Of a stretch of DNA of 64,000 bases, positions 53,826-62,212 are shown in pieces. Under the pieces are notes generated by a model, which was not told the DNA's origin, searched no databases, and was given only the letters and a program-made list of their open reading frames with translations. Source of the stretch: Streptomyces sp. NBS 14/10 (lineage in GTDB: Bacteria > Actinomycetota > Actinomycetes > Streptomycetales > Streptomycetaceae); the NCBI RefSeq assembly GCF_002224125.1, contig NZ_NCSM01000003.1, positions 379,747 through 443,746 on the forward strand. Reading direction: 5' to 3'. Positions within the stretch are counted from its first letter, which is position 1. Each line of letters opens with the position of its first letter. The position numbers and the translations under genes were made by a program.

Positions 53826-56534
53826 GTGACGGTCCTGCCCGACGCGGCCACCTCACGGGCGGTGCTCATCGGCACCAGCCGCTACGACCACATAGAGCAG
53901 CTGCCGACGGTGGCGAACAACCTCCGCGCGCTCGCCGCCGCCCTGTGCGCCCCGCACACCTGGGGACTCGCCCCCGAGCACTGCACGGTCATCGAGAACC
54001 CCCAGGACCCGGTCGAGGTCCTGGACGCCGTCCGGACCGCGGCCGAGCAGGCCACCGACACCCTGCTGGTGTACTTCGCCGGCCACTCCCTGGTCGAGCC
54101 GCGCCGCGGCGAGCTGGTCCTCGGCCTCACCGGATCGCAGCGGCAGCGGTCCTATACGGGACTGTCGTACGGCACCCTGCGCGATGTCATGTCCGACGGC
54201 CGGGCGGGCCGGCGGGTGATGCTCCTCGACTGCTGCCTCAGCGGTGCGACGCCCGGTTTCGTGGACGGGATCGAGGCGGTGGTCGACCGCGCGGACCTCG
54301 ACAGCGCCTGTCTGCTGGCCGCCGTCCCCGACAGCAGCTTCGCGTTCGCCCCGCCCGGCGAGGCCCACACCGCCTTCACCGGCGAACTGCTCAGACTGCT
54401 GGGCGAAGGGGTGCCGGGCGGGCCGCAGCTGCTCGACCTGAGCACCGTCTACGGGCAGGTGTACGCGGCGATGGGCGCCAAGGGACGGCCGCTGCCGCAC
54501 AAACGCGACCGCGGCGGCATCGCGGGCGGCATCGCCCTGGCGCGCAACACGGCCCCCGTCATGCCCGTCTTCGGCCCGACGCCCCCGGCGTACGCGCCGG
54601 GCGCCGGCGCTCCCCTGCCGCCCCCGCCGTACGCCCCCGGGCAGACTCCCCCGCCGCCGCCCGCCCCGCCCGCCTGGCCCCCGGGATTCGCCCCGGCGCA
54701 GGCCCCCGGCAGCGGCGCGCCGAACAACCGCCGGATCCTCATCCGCTCCGCGATAGCGGTGGCGGTCGTCGGTGGCCTGCTGGCCGCCGGCATCCCCCTG
54801 GTGAACAAGTGGACGGAGGACGACTCCCCCAAGAAGACCGTCGCGAAGCCGTCGCCGACGAGCACCCCGACGAAGAAGGTCCCCGCCCCCGCGTACAACG
54901 ACGCGACCGAGCGCGTCGTCAATCCGTCGAAGGCCAAGGGCGGCACGCTGAAGTTCGTCGGCAGGAGCGACGCCGACTCCTGGGATCCGCAGCGCAGCTA
55001 CTACGGCTTCGCGTGGAACTTCTCCCGCTACTTCACCCGTCAGCTGGTCACCTTCGCCCCCAAACCCGACAAGGGAGGCTCCGATCTGGTCCCGGACCTC
55101 GCGACGAGCAAGGCCAAGGTGAGCGAGGGCGGCAAGACGTACTCCTACACCCTGCGCTCCGGGATCACCTGGGAGGACGGCTCGCCCATCACCTCCGAGG
55201 ACGTCAAATACGGCATCGAGCGGGGCTGGGCCACCGATGTACTCCCCGGCGGCCCGACCTACTTCAAGCAGGTCCTCGACCCCGACGGGAAGTACAAGGG
55301 CCCCTACAAGGACGACAAGCTGGGCCTGAAGGCCATCGAGACTCCCACGTCGAACACCATCGTCTTCCATCTGGCCGAGCCCAACAGCGACTTCGAGCAG
55401 ATGCTGGCGATGCCGGCCGGTTCGCCCGTGCCGAGCGCGAAGGACACCAAGGCCAAATACCAACAGCGTCCATTCTCCTCCGGGCCGTACAAATTCGGCT
55501 CGTACACGCCGAACAAGTCGCTGGAGCTGGTCCGCAACACCGAATGGAAGCAGAGCTCCGACCCCGTCCGCGCCGCCCTGCCCGACCGGATCACGGTCGA
55601 CATCATCCAGGACGACAATGCCAGGAGTCAGCGGCTCTTCGCGGGCTCCTACGACGTGGATCTCGAACCGACCTCGCTTCCCAAGCCGGCCATCGCCAGG
55701 GCTGTGAGCAGCACCGAGCTCAAGACCCGGCTGGACGACCCGTACACCATGGGCATCCGCTATCTGGGCCTGCCGCGGACCGTCAAGCCGATGAACAACA
55801 TCCACTGCCGCAAGGCGGTCATCTACGGGACGGACCGGCAGTCCATACAGACGGCCCTCGGCGGCCCCGGCGGCGGTGAGATCGCCACCAACATGCTCCC
55901 GCCGGGCATCGAAGGGGCGAACCCCACCGACGATCCGTACGGGGTCCGGGAGCGCGGCGGAAGGGCCGATGTCGCCAAGGCGAAAAAGGAACTGGCGGCC
56001 TGCGGCAAGCCGAACGGCTTCCGGACCACCGTCGCGGTCCGCGCCGGAAACCCCGACGACCTCTCCGCCGCTCAGGCGCTGCAGTCCTCGCTGAAGTCCA
56101 TCGGGATCAGCTTCACCATCGAGCAGATCGAACTCGGCCAGTACTACCAGGTCGTGGGCTCGCCCTCCACCGTCAAGAAGAAGGGCTACGGCATCATCCT
56201 CGCGCGGTGGCTCCCCGACTTCCCGACCGCCCAGGGATTTCTCCAGCCCCTGGCCGACGGCCGCTTCATCCTGCCCACCGGCAATGTCAACTTCCCCCAG
56301 TTGGACGACAAATCCATCAACAACCTCTTCGACAAGGCGATCGCCGGGCAGGACCGCAGGGAGATCAGGGAGATGTACCGGCAGATCAACCGGAAGGTCT
56401 CCGACAGCGCCGGCTTTGTCCCCCTGACCTTCCAGAAGAGCTACACCTGGCGCGGCCCGCGGCTGACCAATGTCTATACCAGCCACATCTATGCCGGCGG
56501 TTACGACTTCGCGTCGCTGGGTGTCACCCCGTAG
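53826..56534 (+). CDS. transmembrane caspase-like protease fused to an oligopeptide-type solute-binding domain
   Basis: 902 residues. Residues 1-240 are a caspase (C14) domain of the actinobacterial type (SRAVLIGTSRYDHIEQLPTV, NNLRALAAAL). Catalytic His87 lies in VYFAGHSL and catalytic Cys137 in LLDCCLSG, both intact. Residues 241-300 are Pro-rich. A basic NRRILIR precedes one helix (about 304-325), so the protease should face the cytoplasm. After a Thr/Pro/Lys linker, about residues 355-902 are a full SBP_bac_5 (DppA/OppA-type) domain: GGTLKFVGRSDADSWDPQ, FSRYFTRQLVTF, YTLRSGITWEDGSPITSEDV, FSSGPYKFGSYTP. The GTG at 53826 has GAGGGG 8 bases upstream. The architecture suggests a receptor that couples peptide binding outside to protease activity inside. 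This is inference; the proteolytic target is unknown. Confidence 0.88.
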   Translation: MTVLPDAATSRAVLIGTSRYDHIEQLPTVANNLRALAAALCAPHTWGLAPEHCTVIENPQDPVEVLDAVRTAAEQATDTLLVYFAGHSLVEPRRGELVLGLTGSQRQRSYTGLSYGTLRDVMSDGRAGRRVMLLDCCLSGATPGFVDGIEAVVDRADLDSACLLAAVPDSSFAFAPPGEAHTAFTGELLRLLGEGVPGGPQLLDLSTVYGQVYAAMGAKGRPLPHKRDRGGIAGGIALARNTAPVMPVFGPTPPAYAPGAGAPLPPPPYAPGQTPPPPPAPPAWPPGFAPAQAPGSGAPNNRRILIRSAIAVAVVGGLLAAGIPLVNKWTEDDSPKKTVAKPSPTSTPTKKVPAPAYNDATERVVNPSKAKGGTLKFVGRSDADSWDPQRSYYGFAWNFSRYFTRQLVTFAPKPDKGGSDLVPDLATSKAKVSEGGKTYSYTLRSGITWEDGSPITSEDVKYGIERGWATDVLPGGPTYFKQVLDPDGKYKGPYKDDKLGLKAIETPTSNTIVFHLAEPNSDFEQMLAMPAGSPVPSAKDTKAKYQQRPFSSGPYKFGSYTPNKSLELVRNTEWKQSSDPVRAALPDRITVDIIQDDNARSQRLFAGSYDVDLEPTSLPKPAIARAVSSTELKTRLDDPYTMGIRYLGLPRTVKPMNNIHCRKAVIYGTDRQSIQTALGGPGGGEIATNMLPPGIEGANPTDDPYGVRERGGRADVAKAKKELAACGKPNGFRTTVAVRAGNPDDLSAAQALQSSLKSIGISFTIEQIELGQYYQVVGSPSTVKKKGYGIILARWLPDFPTAQGFLQPLADGRFILPTGNVNFPQLDDKSINNLFDKAIAGQDRREIREMYRQINRKVSDSAGFVPLTFQKSYTWRGPRLTNVYTSHIYAGGYDFASLGVTP

Positions 56535-56547
56535 CCGGGGCGCGGCC

Positions 56548-58032
56548 ATGTGGGAGTCGCTGTTCGAGGGGCCGGAGCCCACGGAGCGGTTGCGCGAGAT
56601 GTGGGCGCAGGGGCTGGGGGCGAACCCGGCCGTACCCGACGACCTGCGGTGCGATTTGCTGGGCCGCTCGCGTTACCTTCTGTGGCGCGAGCAGTCTGCC
56701 TCGGTCGTGGAAGCCGCCGTCGCCCACCCGGAGTGGAAGGTGCGGGAACAGCTGGCCGAGTGCCAGCCGAACCTCACGGCCGAGTGCTGGGCCCGGCTGA
56801 TCCTGGGCGAGCGGAAGCCCAGGAACCTGTGGGTCCTCACCATGATCGCGGCGGACCGGCGCGATGAGCTCACCGAGGCCGCGTACGAACGGGTGGCCGC
56901 CCACCCCGAGGCGCGTATCCGCGCGGAGGCCACCCGGCTGACGGGGCTGCCCGTACGGCTGCTGACCGCGCTGGCCCTCGACCCGGAGCCCGGCGTACGG
57001 GCCGCCGCCTGCCCGCGCGCCTGGCCACATCTGGACGGGGCGGCCCGACAGGGGCTGCTGGCCGACCCCGAGGACGGGGTCCGCGTGGCCGCGCTGCTGC
57101 GCCACCATGAGCACGGTGAAGACCACGACGCCCAGCCGCTGCCCCGGTCGGTCTTCGAGGCAGAAGATCTCGGCGACGCTGCTCTCGAAACCTGTCATCT
57201 GACGCACGACCTCGCCGAGCACCTGACCCACCACGGCACCAAGGCCCAGCGGAGTCGCCTCGCGGGCAACCCGCGGCTGGCCCCGGAGCTGATCGCCGTG
57301 CTCGCCAGGGACCCCGACGACGGGGTCCGCCATGTGGTGGCCCTACGGCCGGAGCTCACCGAGGAACAGCGGGCGGACATCCGGGTGGACATCGACCCGG
57401 ACGGGCTCACCCACGCGCTCGACTGGGTCACCGCACTCCACGACGACCCCGAAGCGATGCGCCGTCTTGCCGCCTCGTCCCACCTCCCGGTGCGCCGGAG
57501 CGTGGCCCGCGCGAAGCGTCTGCCGCCGGACGTGGTCGAACGCCTCGCCCGGGACGAGGACCGCGTCGTACACCTCTTCCTGGCCGAGTCCTGCGACGAC
57601 GCGCCCACCGACATGCTGCTGGAGGTGTGGGGGTGGTGGACCGGCAGCCTGACCTGTCCCGACCGGCCGCGCGGCCATCCGAACTTCCCGCGCCACGGCC
57701 TGCTCCGGTACGCCGACGACCCCGACCCGCGGATGCGCCAACTGGCCCTGGACGACCCGGAGTCGACGCCCGAGCTGGTGAAGCGGTTCGCCCGGGACGC
57801 CGACAACGAGGTACGGCTCCGGGCCGCGAAGGACCCGCGGCTGCCCGTGGATTCGGCAGTGCGGCTGGTGGACGACCCCGAGTGGACCATACGGAGGGCG
57901 GCGGCCCGGCACCCCGGGCTGCCGGCGGAGGCGCTGGTGCGGCTGCTGCGGGATCCCGAGGCCGCGGAGGAGGCGGCCCGGCATCCGGCCCTGCCCGTGG
58001 ACGTCATGCGGCGGATGATCCGGCAGCCTTGA
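56548..58032 (+). CDS. HEAT/leucine-rich-variant repeat protein, partner of the caspase gene
   Basis: 494 residues made of about 14 short helical repeats of the pattern LAxDPDxxVRxxVAxRP (LLADPEDGVRVAALL, LARDPDDGVRHVVAL, FARDADNEVRLRAA, LVDDPEWTIRRAAARHP), typical of LRV/HEAT scaffold proteins in Streptomyces. Cys residues are few and no iron-sulfur motif is visible. No membrane segment or signal peptide. The ATG at 56548 lies 13 bases after the caspase/SBP stop with GCCGGGG just upstream, so the two genes are almost certainly one transcript. A binding partner or substrate adaptor of the caspase is the obvious hypothesis. It converges on the SDR gene with a 16-base gap. Confidence 0.82.
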   Translation: MWESLFEGPEPTERLREMWAQGLGANPAVPDDLRCDLLGRSRYLLWREQSASVVEAAVAHPEWKVREQLAECQPNLTAECWARLILGERKPRNLWVLTMIAADRRDELTEAAYERVAAHPEARIRAEATRLTGLPVRLLTALALDPEPGVRAAACPRAWPHLDGAARQGLLADPEDGVRVAALLRHHEHGEDHDAQPLPRSVFEAEDLGDAALETCHLTHDLAEHLTHHGTKAQRSRLAGNPRLAPELIAVLARDPDDGVRHVVALRPELTEEQRADIRVDIDPDGLTHALDWVTALHDDPEAMRRLAASSHLPVRRSVARAKRLPPDVVERLARDEDRVVHLFLAESCDDAPTDMLLEVWGWWTGSLTCPDRPRGHPNFPRHGLLRYADDPDPRMRQLALDDPESTPELVKRFARDADNEVRLRAAKDPRLPVDSAVRLVDDPEWTIRRAAARHPGLPAEALVRLLRDPEAAEEAARHPALPVDVMRRMIRQP

Positions 58033-58048
58033 GGTGATCGGGAGGCCG

Positions 58049-58831
58049 TCACTCCCCCGCGATGGCGGCCCGCAGGCCCACGTTGCTCATCAGCAGACCG
58101 CCGTCCACGGGGAGGGTGACGCCGGTGATCCACGAAGCGTCGGAGGAGGCCAGGAAGGTGATGGCGGCGGCGATGTCGGCTGGCCTACCGACGCGGCCCA
58201 GGGGGTAGACGCGGGCGGCGCGGTCGAGGGCGTCCTCCCGGCCGTCCCAGTTGGGGGTGTGGATGGTGCCGGGGGTGACGAGGTTGACGCGGACGCCGCG
58301 CCCGGCGGCGTGGCCGGCGAGGGTGCGGGTGAGGCTGGCCAGGCCCGCTTTGGCGGCGCTGTAGGCGTGGTTGCCGAAGTCCCGCTCGCCGTTGACCGAG
58401 CCGACGTTGACGATCGCGCCCCGGCCGCCCGCCGCGGCCAGGTGGGGCAGCGCGGCGCGGGCGCAGCGGAACGCGCCGGTCAGGGTGATGTCGAGGTCCT
58501 GGTGCCACGCGTCGTCCGGCTGGTCCTCGAACAGCGGGGTGTCGGGGGTGCAGGACAGGGCGTTGTTGACGAGTACGTCGAGCGCGCCGAAGCGGTCCAC
58601 GGCGTGCGCCACGGCCGCCTCGACCGCCGTACGGTCGGCGACGTCGCAGGCCAGCGACTCGGCCTCGCCGCCGTCGGCCCGTATCGCCGCGGCCGCCTTC
58701 GCCGCCCGCTCGCCGTCGAGGTCGGTGATCAGCACGCGGGCGCCCTCGGCGGCGAAGCGGCGGGCGGTCACCTCGCCGATGCCCCGTCCCGCGCCGGTGA
58801 GTACGACCGCATAACCCTCGAATCGCCGCAC
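58049..58831 (-). CDS. short-chain dehydrogenase/reductase
   Basis: 260 residues, classical SDR. TGAGRGIG (about residues 12-19) binds NAD(P). LVNNALS is the NNAG-type motif with Leu-Ser. Ser in VNVGSVNG and AYSAAKAG give the catalytic Ser-Tyr-Lys, and LPVDGG lies near the end. An oxidoreductase of unknown substrate. It is convergent with the LRV gene, 16 bases apart, and transcribed towards it. Confidence 0.92.
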   Translation of the reverse strand: MRRFEGYAVVLTGAGRGIGEVTARRFAAEGARVLITDLDGERAAKAAAAIRADGGEAESLACDVADRTAVEAAVAHAVDRFGALDVLVNNALSCTPDTPLFEDQPDDAWHQDLDITLTGAFRCARAALPHLAAAGGRGAIVNVGSVNGERDFGNHAYSAAKAGLASLTRTLAGHAAGRGVRVNLVTPGTIHTPNWDGREDALDRAARVYPLGRVGRPADIAAAITFLASSDASWITGVTLPVDGGLLMSNVGLRAAIAGE

Positions 58832-58870
58832 CTTCTGCTCCCTCCGACACCGGGCCGGCGCCCGTGACGC

Positions 58871-58891
58871 GCCCCGCCCACGTGGCGGGGC
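58871..58891 (-). terminator. short GC hairpin after the AAA ATPase gene
   Basis: The stem GCCCCGCC (58871-58878) with GGCGGGGC (58884-58891), loop CACGT, 10 bases after the minus-strand AAA+ gene. Confidence 0.65.
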
Positions 58892-58901
58892 CTCGTCATG
58901 G

Positions 58902-60071
58902 TCACTTCCCGGCTGCGGGCGGACGCAGTCGTTCCGGCGGTGGCGGAGGTGTTTCGGGGGGCTGCTCTGTCTCCCGGAGCTGAGGTGCTTCCGGGGGCTG
59001 GAGCGGCGCCGGGCGGTGGGGGCGGCTCTCCTTGACCCGTTCCACCGCGGCCAGCAGATCCGCCTGGCCGACCCGGTCCCGCCCCGTCAGCAGCGCCTCC
59101 GCCGCCGCGTCGATCACCGCGCGGCGGATGTCCCGCCCGGTGACGTCGTCGACGGCGGCGAGGTCCTGCGTACGGACGTCGTCGGCCAGGGGCAGCGTCC
59201 CGGGCAGGTGGCGGCACCAGATCCGGGCGCGGGCCGCCTCGTCGGGGACCGGGAACCGGACGTGCCGGACGCGGCTGTCGAAGGCGGTGTCGTAGCTGGA
59301 CACCAGGTTGGTGGCGAACACGGCAAGTCCCTCGAACCGGTCGAGCGCGGTGAGCAGTTCGCTGCGCATGGCGTTCACCGCGTGCTCGGAGCCGTGGCTG
59401 GTGGTCTCGAAGCGGGCGGACATCAGGCCGTCCGCCTCGTCGAGGAAGAGCACCGCGCCCTGGGTCCCGGCGGCGTGGAAGAGCGCGTCCAGGTTCTTGG
59501 GCCCCTCCCCGTGGTACTTGCTCTCCAGCTGGGAGGCGCGGGCGGCGATCAGCGGGCGGCCCAGCCGGTCCGCGATGGCGTGGGCGGCCATCGTCTTGCC
59601 GGTGCCGGGCGGGCCTTCGAGGTTCACCGCCGAGCTGGGGTGCGGCTGGATGGTCCGCAGCCCCCACTCCTCGAACAGGGTGCGGCGCCGCTCCACGATG
59701 TGGATCGCGCGCAGCAGCTGCTCCATGGTCCGGTCGGGGAGCACCAGCCGGTCGAAGGTGTACTGCGGGGCGGTGGCGGTGAAGTGCTCCGCGCGCTCCG
59801 CCACCGAGGGTCCGTCCCCCGCCTCCCCCTCGGCCTTCGCCTCGGCCTTCGCGGGTGGTCGGTCCGCGGGCCGGTTGGTGATGGTGACGGTGAGCGGTTC
59901 CGGCCCGTGGTGGCCGCCGAAGGCGTCCACGGCGGCGATCAGACGGCTGCGCAGCAGGGCCGCCTCGACCTCGTCGGTGCCGCCGGGGATGCCGGTGACG
60001 GCGAACGCGGGGCGCGGCGCCGCCCCGCCCGGCCGTACGGGGTGGCCCTCGGGCCTGGTGTTCCTCTTCAC
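58902..60071 (-). CDS. AAA+ ATPase (FtsH/Cdc48-like core)
   Basis: 389 residues. An N-terminal region of about 110 residues with a Lys/Ala/Glu-rich linker is not recognised. The AAA+ core has Walker A EGPPGTGKTMAAHAIAD (about 150-158), pore-loop-like SQLESKYHGEGPKNL, Walker B AVLFLDEADGL, sensor 1 VFATNL and an Arg-finger-like DSRVRHVRF, followed by the lid. The last 50 residues are Pro-rich. It probably remodels proteins. The GTG at 60071 has GGAGGAG 5 bases upstream. It lies 90 bases downstream of two coupled small genes and may act with them. No protease domain. Confidence 0.87.
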   Translation of the reverse strand: MKRNTRPEGHPVRPGGAAPRPAFAVTGIPGGTDEVEAALLRSRLIAAVDAFGGHHGPEPLTVTITNRPADRPPAKAEAKAEGEAGDGPSVAERAEHFTATAPQYTFDRLVLPDRTMEQLLRAIHIVERRRTLFEEWGLRTIQPHPSSAVNLEGPPGTGKTMAAHAIADRLGRPLIAARASQLESKYHGEGPKNLDALFHAAGTQGAVLFLDEADGLMSARFETTSHGSEHAVNAMRSELLTALDRFEGLAVFATNLVSSYDTAFDSRVRHVRFPVPDEAARARIWCRHLPGTLPLADDVRTQDLAAVDDVTGRDIRRAVIDAAAEALLTGRDRVGQADLLAAVERVKESRPHRPAPLQPPEAPQLRETEQPPETPPPPPERLRPPAAGK

Positions 60072-60160
60072 TGCGCTCCTCCGCTCGCCGCGTGCACGGC
60101 TGTCGTCGGTGGTCAGGCGGACAGGTGGTCAATCCGTCAGCCCGTCAGTCCGTCAACCCG

Positions 60161-60481
60161 TCAGCCCCAGACGGCGACCTGGTGGGTCCGGTGGGCGCCG
60201 CGCACCCGCTCGTCGGCCCGTTCGCCCTTGACCCGGCGGCTCTCGACGAACTGTTCGCGCGAGGTGTCGAAGACGCCCTGGATGTAGCTGACCTTGCCGT
60301 CGCGGATGGACTCCGCGACCGTGACGCACCGCAGATCGGCGTCGAGATGCAGCCGGTCGCTGCGGGCCCGGAACCAGTCGGCGAGGTATTCGATGGTCAC
60401 GATCACGACGTACACCACCGCGACGGCGCCCAGCCCGCCGAGGCCGAGAAGGACGGTCGTCAGCAGACTCAGCACGGTCAC
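60161..60481 (-). CDS. small membrane-anchored protein of unknown function
   Basis: 106 residues. One long N-terminal helix (LSLLTTVLLGLGGLGAVAVVYVVIVTIEYL) is followed by a ~70-residue cytoplasmic domain with a short beta pattern (CVTVAESIRDGKVSYIQGVFDTSREQFVESRRVKG). The GTG start overlaps the stop of the upstream gene by four bases. The name of the family is not known to me. The 89-base gap downstream holds 9-base CCGTCA(G/A)CC repeats. Confidence 0.6.
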   Translation of the reverse strand: MTVLSLLTTVLLGLGGLGAVAVVYVVIVTIEYLADWFRARSDRLHLDADLRCVTVAESIRDGKVSYIQGVFDTSREQFVESRRVKGERADERVRGAHRTHQVAVWG

Positions 60482-61044
60482 GCCCCTCCCTGGAAGACGA
60501 TCAGGTCCGTATCGCCGAAGGCGGCGGCCAGCTCCTCGTCGAGCCGCTGGGCCCGGCAGACCCAGACCGGCGCGTCGGCCGCCCCGGTGTCGTGCAGCGG
60601 GGTGCCGTCGGCGTCCAGGAAGAAGGTCTGGACGAGGTATTCACGGCCGCTGCGGCGCCGGAGCACCGCTCCCCCCGCCGCCTCGGGCACCGCGGCGCGG
60701 TTGCGCACCAGGAAGGCCACCACGTCGGAGTAGCCGAGGACCGGGTGGAGCGGCGCCCGTTTGGCGCCCAGGCCGCTCCTGGCCTCGCCGACCCGGTCAC
60801 CCAGATCCATCAGCCGGACGATCCCGTGGAGCATCCGGTCGGCGGTCTCCAGCACCCGGTCGGCCTGTGCCGCCCCGCCCGTCAGCTCCCTCCCCGGCCC
60901 GCCCGCCGGTCCCCTCCCCGGCCCGCTCGCCGCTCCCCTCCTCGGCCCGCTCGCCGGCCCGCTCGCCGGCCCGCTCGCCGGCCCGCTCGCCGGCCCGCTC
61001 GCCGGCCCGCTCGCCGCCCCTCGGACGGCCTTCTCTTCGGACAT
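60478..61044 (-). CDS. protein of unknown function with Ser-Gly-Pro-Ala repeat head
   Basis: 188 residues. Residues about 11-45 are repeated SGPA and Gly-Arg units encoded by a 12-base tandem repeat. The rest (ADRVLETADRMLHGIVRLMDLGDRV, VLGYSDVVAFLVRNRAAV, YLVQTFFLDADGTPLHDTG, FGDTDLIVFQG) is an uncharacterised alpha/beta domain. The ATG at 61044 has GAGAGG about 5 bases upstream. Its stop overlaps the start of the small membrane protein, so the two are coupled and probably function together with the AAA+ ATPase. Confidence 0.6.
   Translation of the reverse strand: MSEEKAVRGAASGPASGPASGPASGPASGPASGPRRGAASGPGRGPAGGPGRELTGGAAQADRVLETADRMLHGIVRLMDLGDRVGEARSGLGAKRAPLHPVLGYSDVVAFLVRNRAAVPEAAGGAVLRRRSGREYLVQTFFLDADGTPLHDTGAADAPVWVCRAQRLDEELAAAFGDTDLIVFQGGA
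60944..61015. repeat. 12-base tandem repeat inside the SGPA gene
   Basis: GGCCCGCTCGCC repeated six times without error (60944-61015). It encodes the SGPA units on the minus strand. Copy number could vary between strains without frameshift. Confidence 0.95.
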
Positions 61045-61226
61045 GCGCCTCTCCCCCCAGCTCCCCCGGACCCCGCGCACCCTGCGGGGGCTTGCCTCGA
61101 TGCTCCTCGTCGCGCCTGTCACTCTTCGTCCCCCGGGAGGGCGGGCAATCGCGCCCTCCCGTGTCGTCCTCTGGTACGACAGCGCCCTGTTCGGCCGGGA
61201 CAGAAACCGACAGGCCGCCCGGTTTG

Positions 61227-62177
61227 TCACCGCTCCGCCGTGAGCCTGCCGGGCGGATGCGCGCCCAGTGCGTTGAGCCGGCGCAGCAGCAGGTCGGGGT
61301 TGGTGTGCCGGGAGCATACGTACATCGCGAAAATCATCCGGACGTCGGCGGGTTTCGAGCTGATCCCGCAGGCCGTCATCGCCCGGTCGATCTGTGTCTT
61401 GACCGTCGAGACCTTCACGTTCAGCGCGGCGGCCGTCTCCTCGTACGAGTAGCCGTCCGCGTACCACTCCAGCACCCGGACCTGGCCCTCGCTCAGGCCC
61501 GCGGCCCAGTCGGAGAACACCACGGGCTCGCGGGGCGCCCCCTGTTCGGCCGACGCGGCCATGTAGAGGGCGTCCAGCAGGGTGAGCTGGCCGAGTCCGG
61601 CCTGGACGCACTGCTGCTGGAAGTCGGACAGGTCCTTGCGGTACTGGTCCTCCTCGACCTCCAGCTCCTCCAGGATCCAGGGCACCCGCCCGCCCCGGGC
61701 CGTCTTGAACAGCACCTCGGCGAGGTACGGCGGAAGGGTCAGCCCGCATTCGCGCACCGCCGTCTCCAGCGCGGAGGCCAGATGGGGTTTGAGCCAGTGC
61801 GGGTGGTGGCGGGCGTCCCAGACCGCGTTGGCCAGGACGGCGGGCCCCACGGTCTTGCCGAACACCGCCTTCGCCCCGCACACCCAGGGGGCCACCCGCT
61901 GGCGCCACTGCTCGGCCGCGGTGCACACCACGACATCCGAGCGGCGCACCAGTTCGGCGAACTCCTCGGCCGTGGCCACCCCCATCAGATCGGCCACGCA
62001 CACGTCGTACTCCGCGCCGCTGATGCGCAGCTTTCTCACCGAGTCGACCTCACTGACCACGGTGAGCCGCGGGTCGTCGTTGAGCGCGTCCACCAGGCCG
62101 CGTCTGGTCATCTCGTGGTCTTCGACCACGGCCACTTGCAGTGGCTGCCGGTCATCCCGTTCAGTTTCCGACGTCAT
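61227..62177 (-). CDS. response regulator with LuxR-type output, partner of the adjacent kinase
   Basis: 316 residues. The receiver begins PLQVAVVEDHEMTRRGLVDAL, with the phospho-acceptor Asp in YDVCVADLMGV and Lys in GAKAVFGKTV. A longer than usual linker (about residues 125-230) is helical. The LuxR helix-turn-helix is LSEGQVRVLEWYADGYSYEETAAALNVKVSTVKTQIDRAM. The ATG at 62177 has GGGGGG about 9 bases upstream. It follows the kinase gene by 35 bases and forms a two-component system with it. The genes just downstream (SGPA protein, membrane protein, AAA+) are possible targets. Confidence 0.85.
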   Translation of the reverse strand: MTSETERDDRQPLQVAVVEDHEMTRRGLVDALNDDPRLTVVSEVDSVRKLRISGAEYDVCVADLMGVATAEEFAELVRRSDVVVCTAAEQWRQRVAPWVCGAKAVFGKTVGPAVLANAVWDARHHPHWLKPHLASALETAVRECGLTLPPYLAEVLFKTARGGRVPWILEELEVEEDQYRKDLSDFQQQCVQAGLGQLTLLDALYMAASAEQGAPREPVVFSDWAAGLSEGQVRVLEWYADGYSYEETAAALNVKVSTVKTQIDRAMTACGISSKPADVRMIFAMYVCSRHTNPDLLLRRLNALGAHPPGRLTAER

Positions 62178-62212
62178 GACGGACGCCCCCCTTGATCTCC
62201 TCGGCATGTGCT

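Noticed and set aside
53826-56534. Chimera or misassembly joining a caspase gene and a solute-binding protein gene
   Set aside because: The frame is continuous through a Pro-rich linker and a properly oriented membrane helix, with even codon use on both sides, which favours a genuine fusion.
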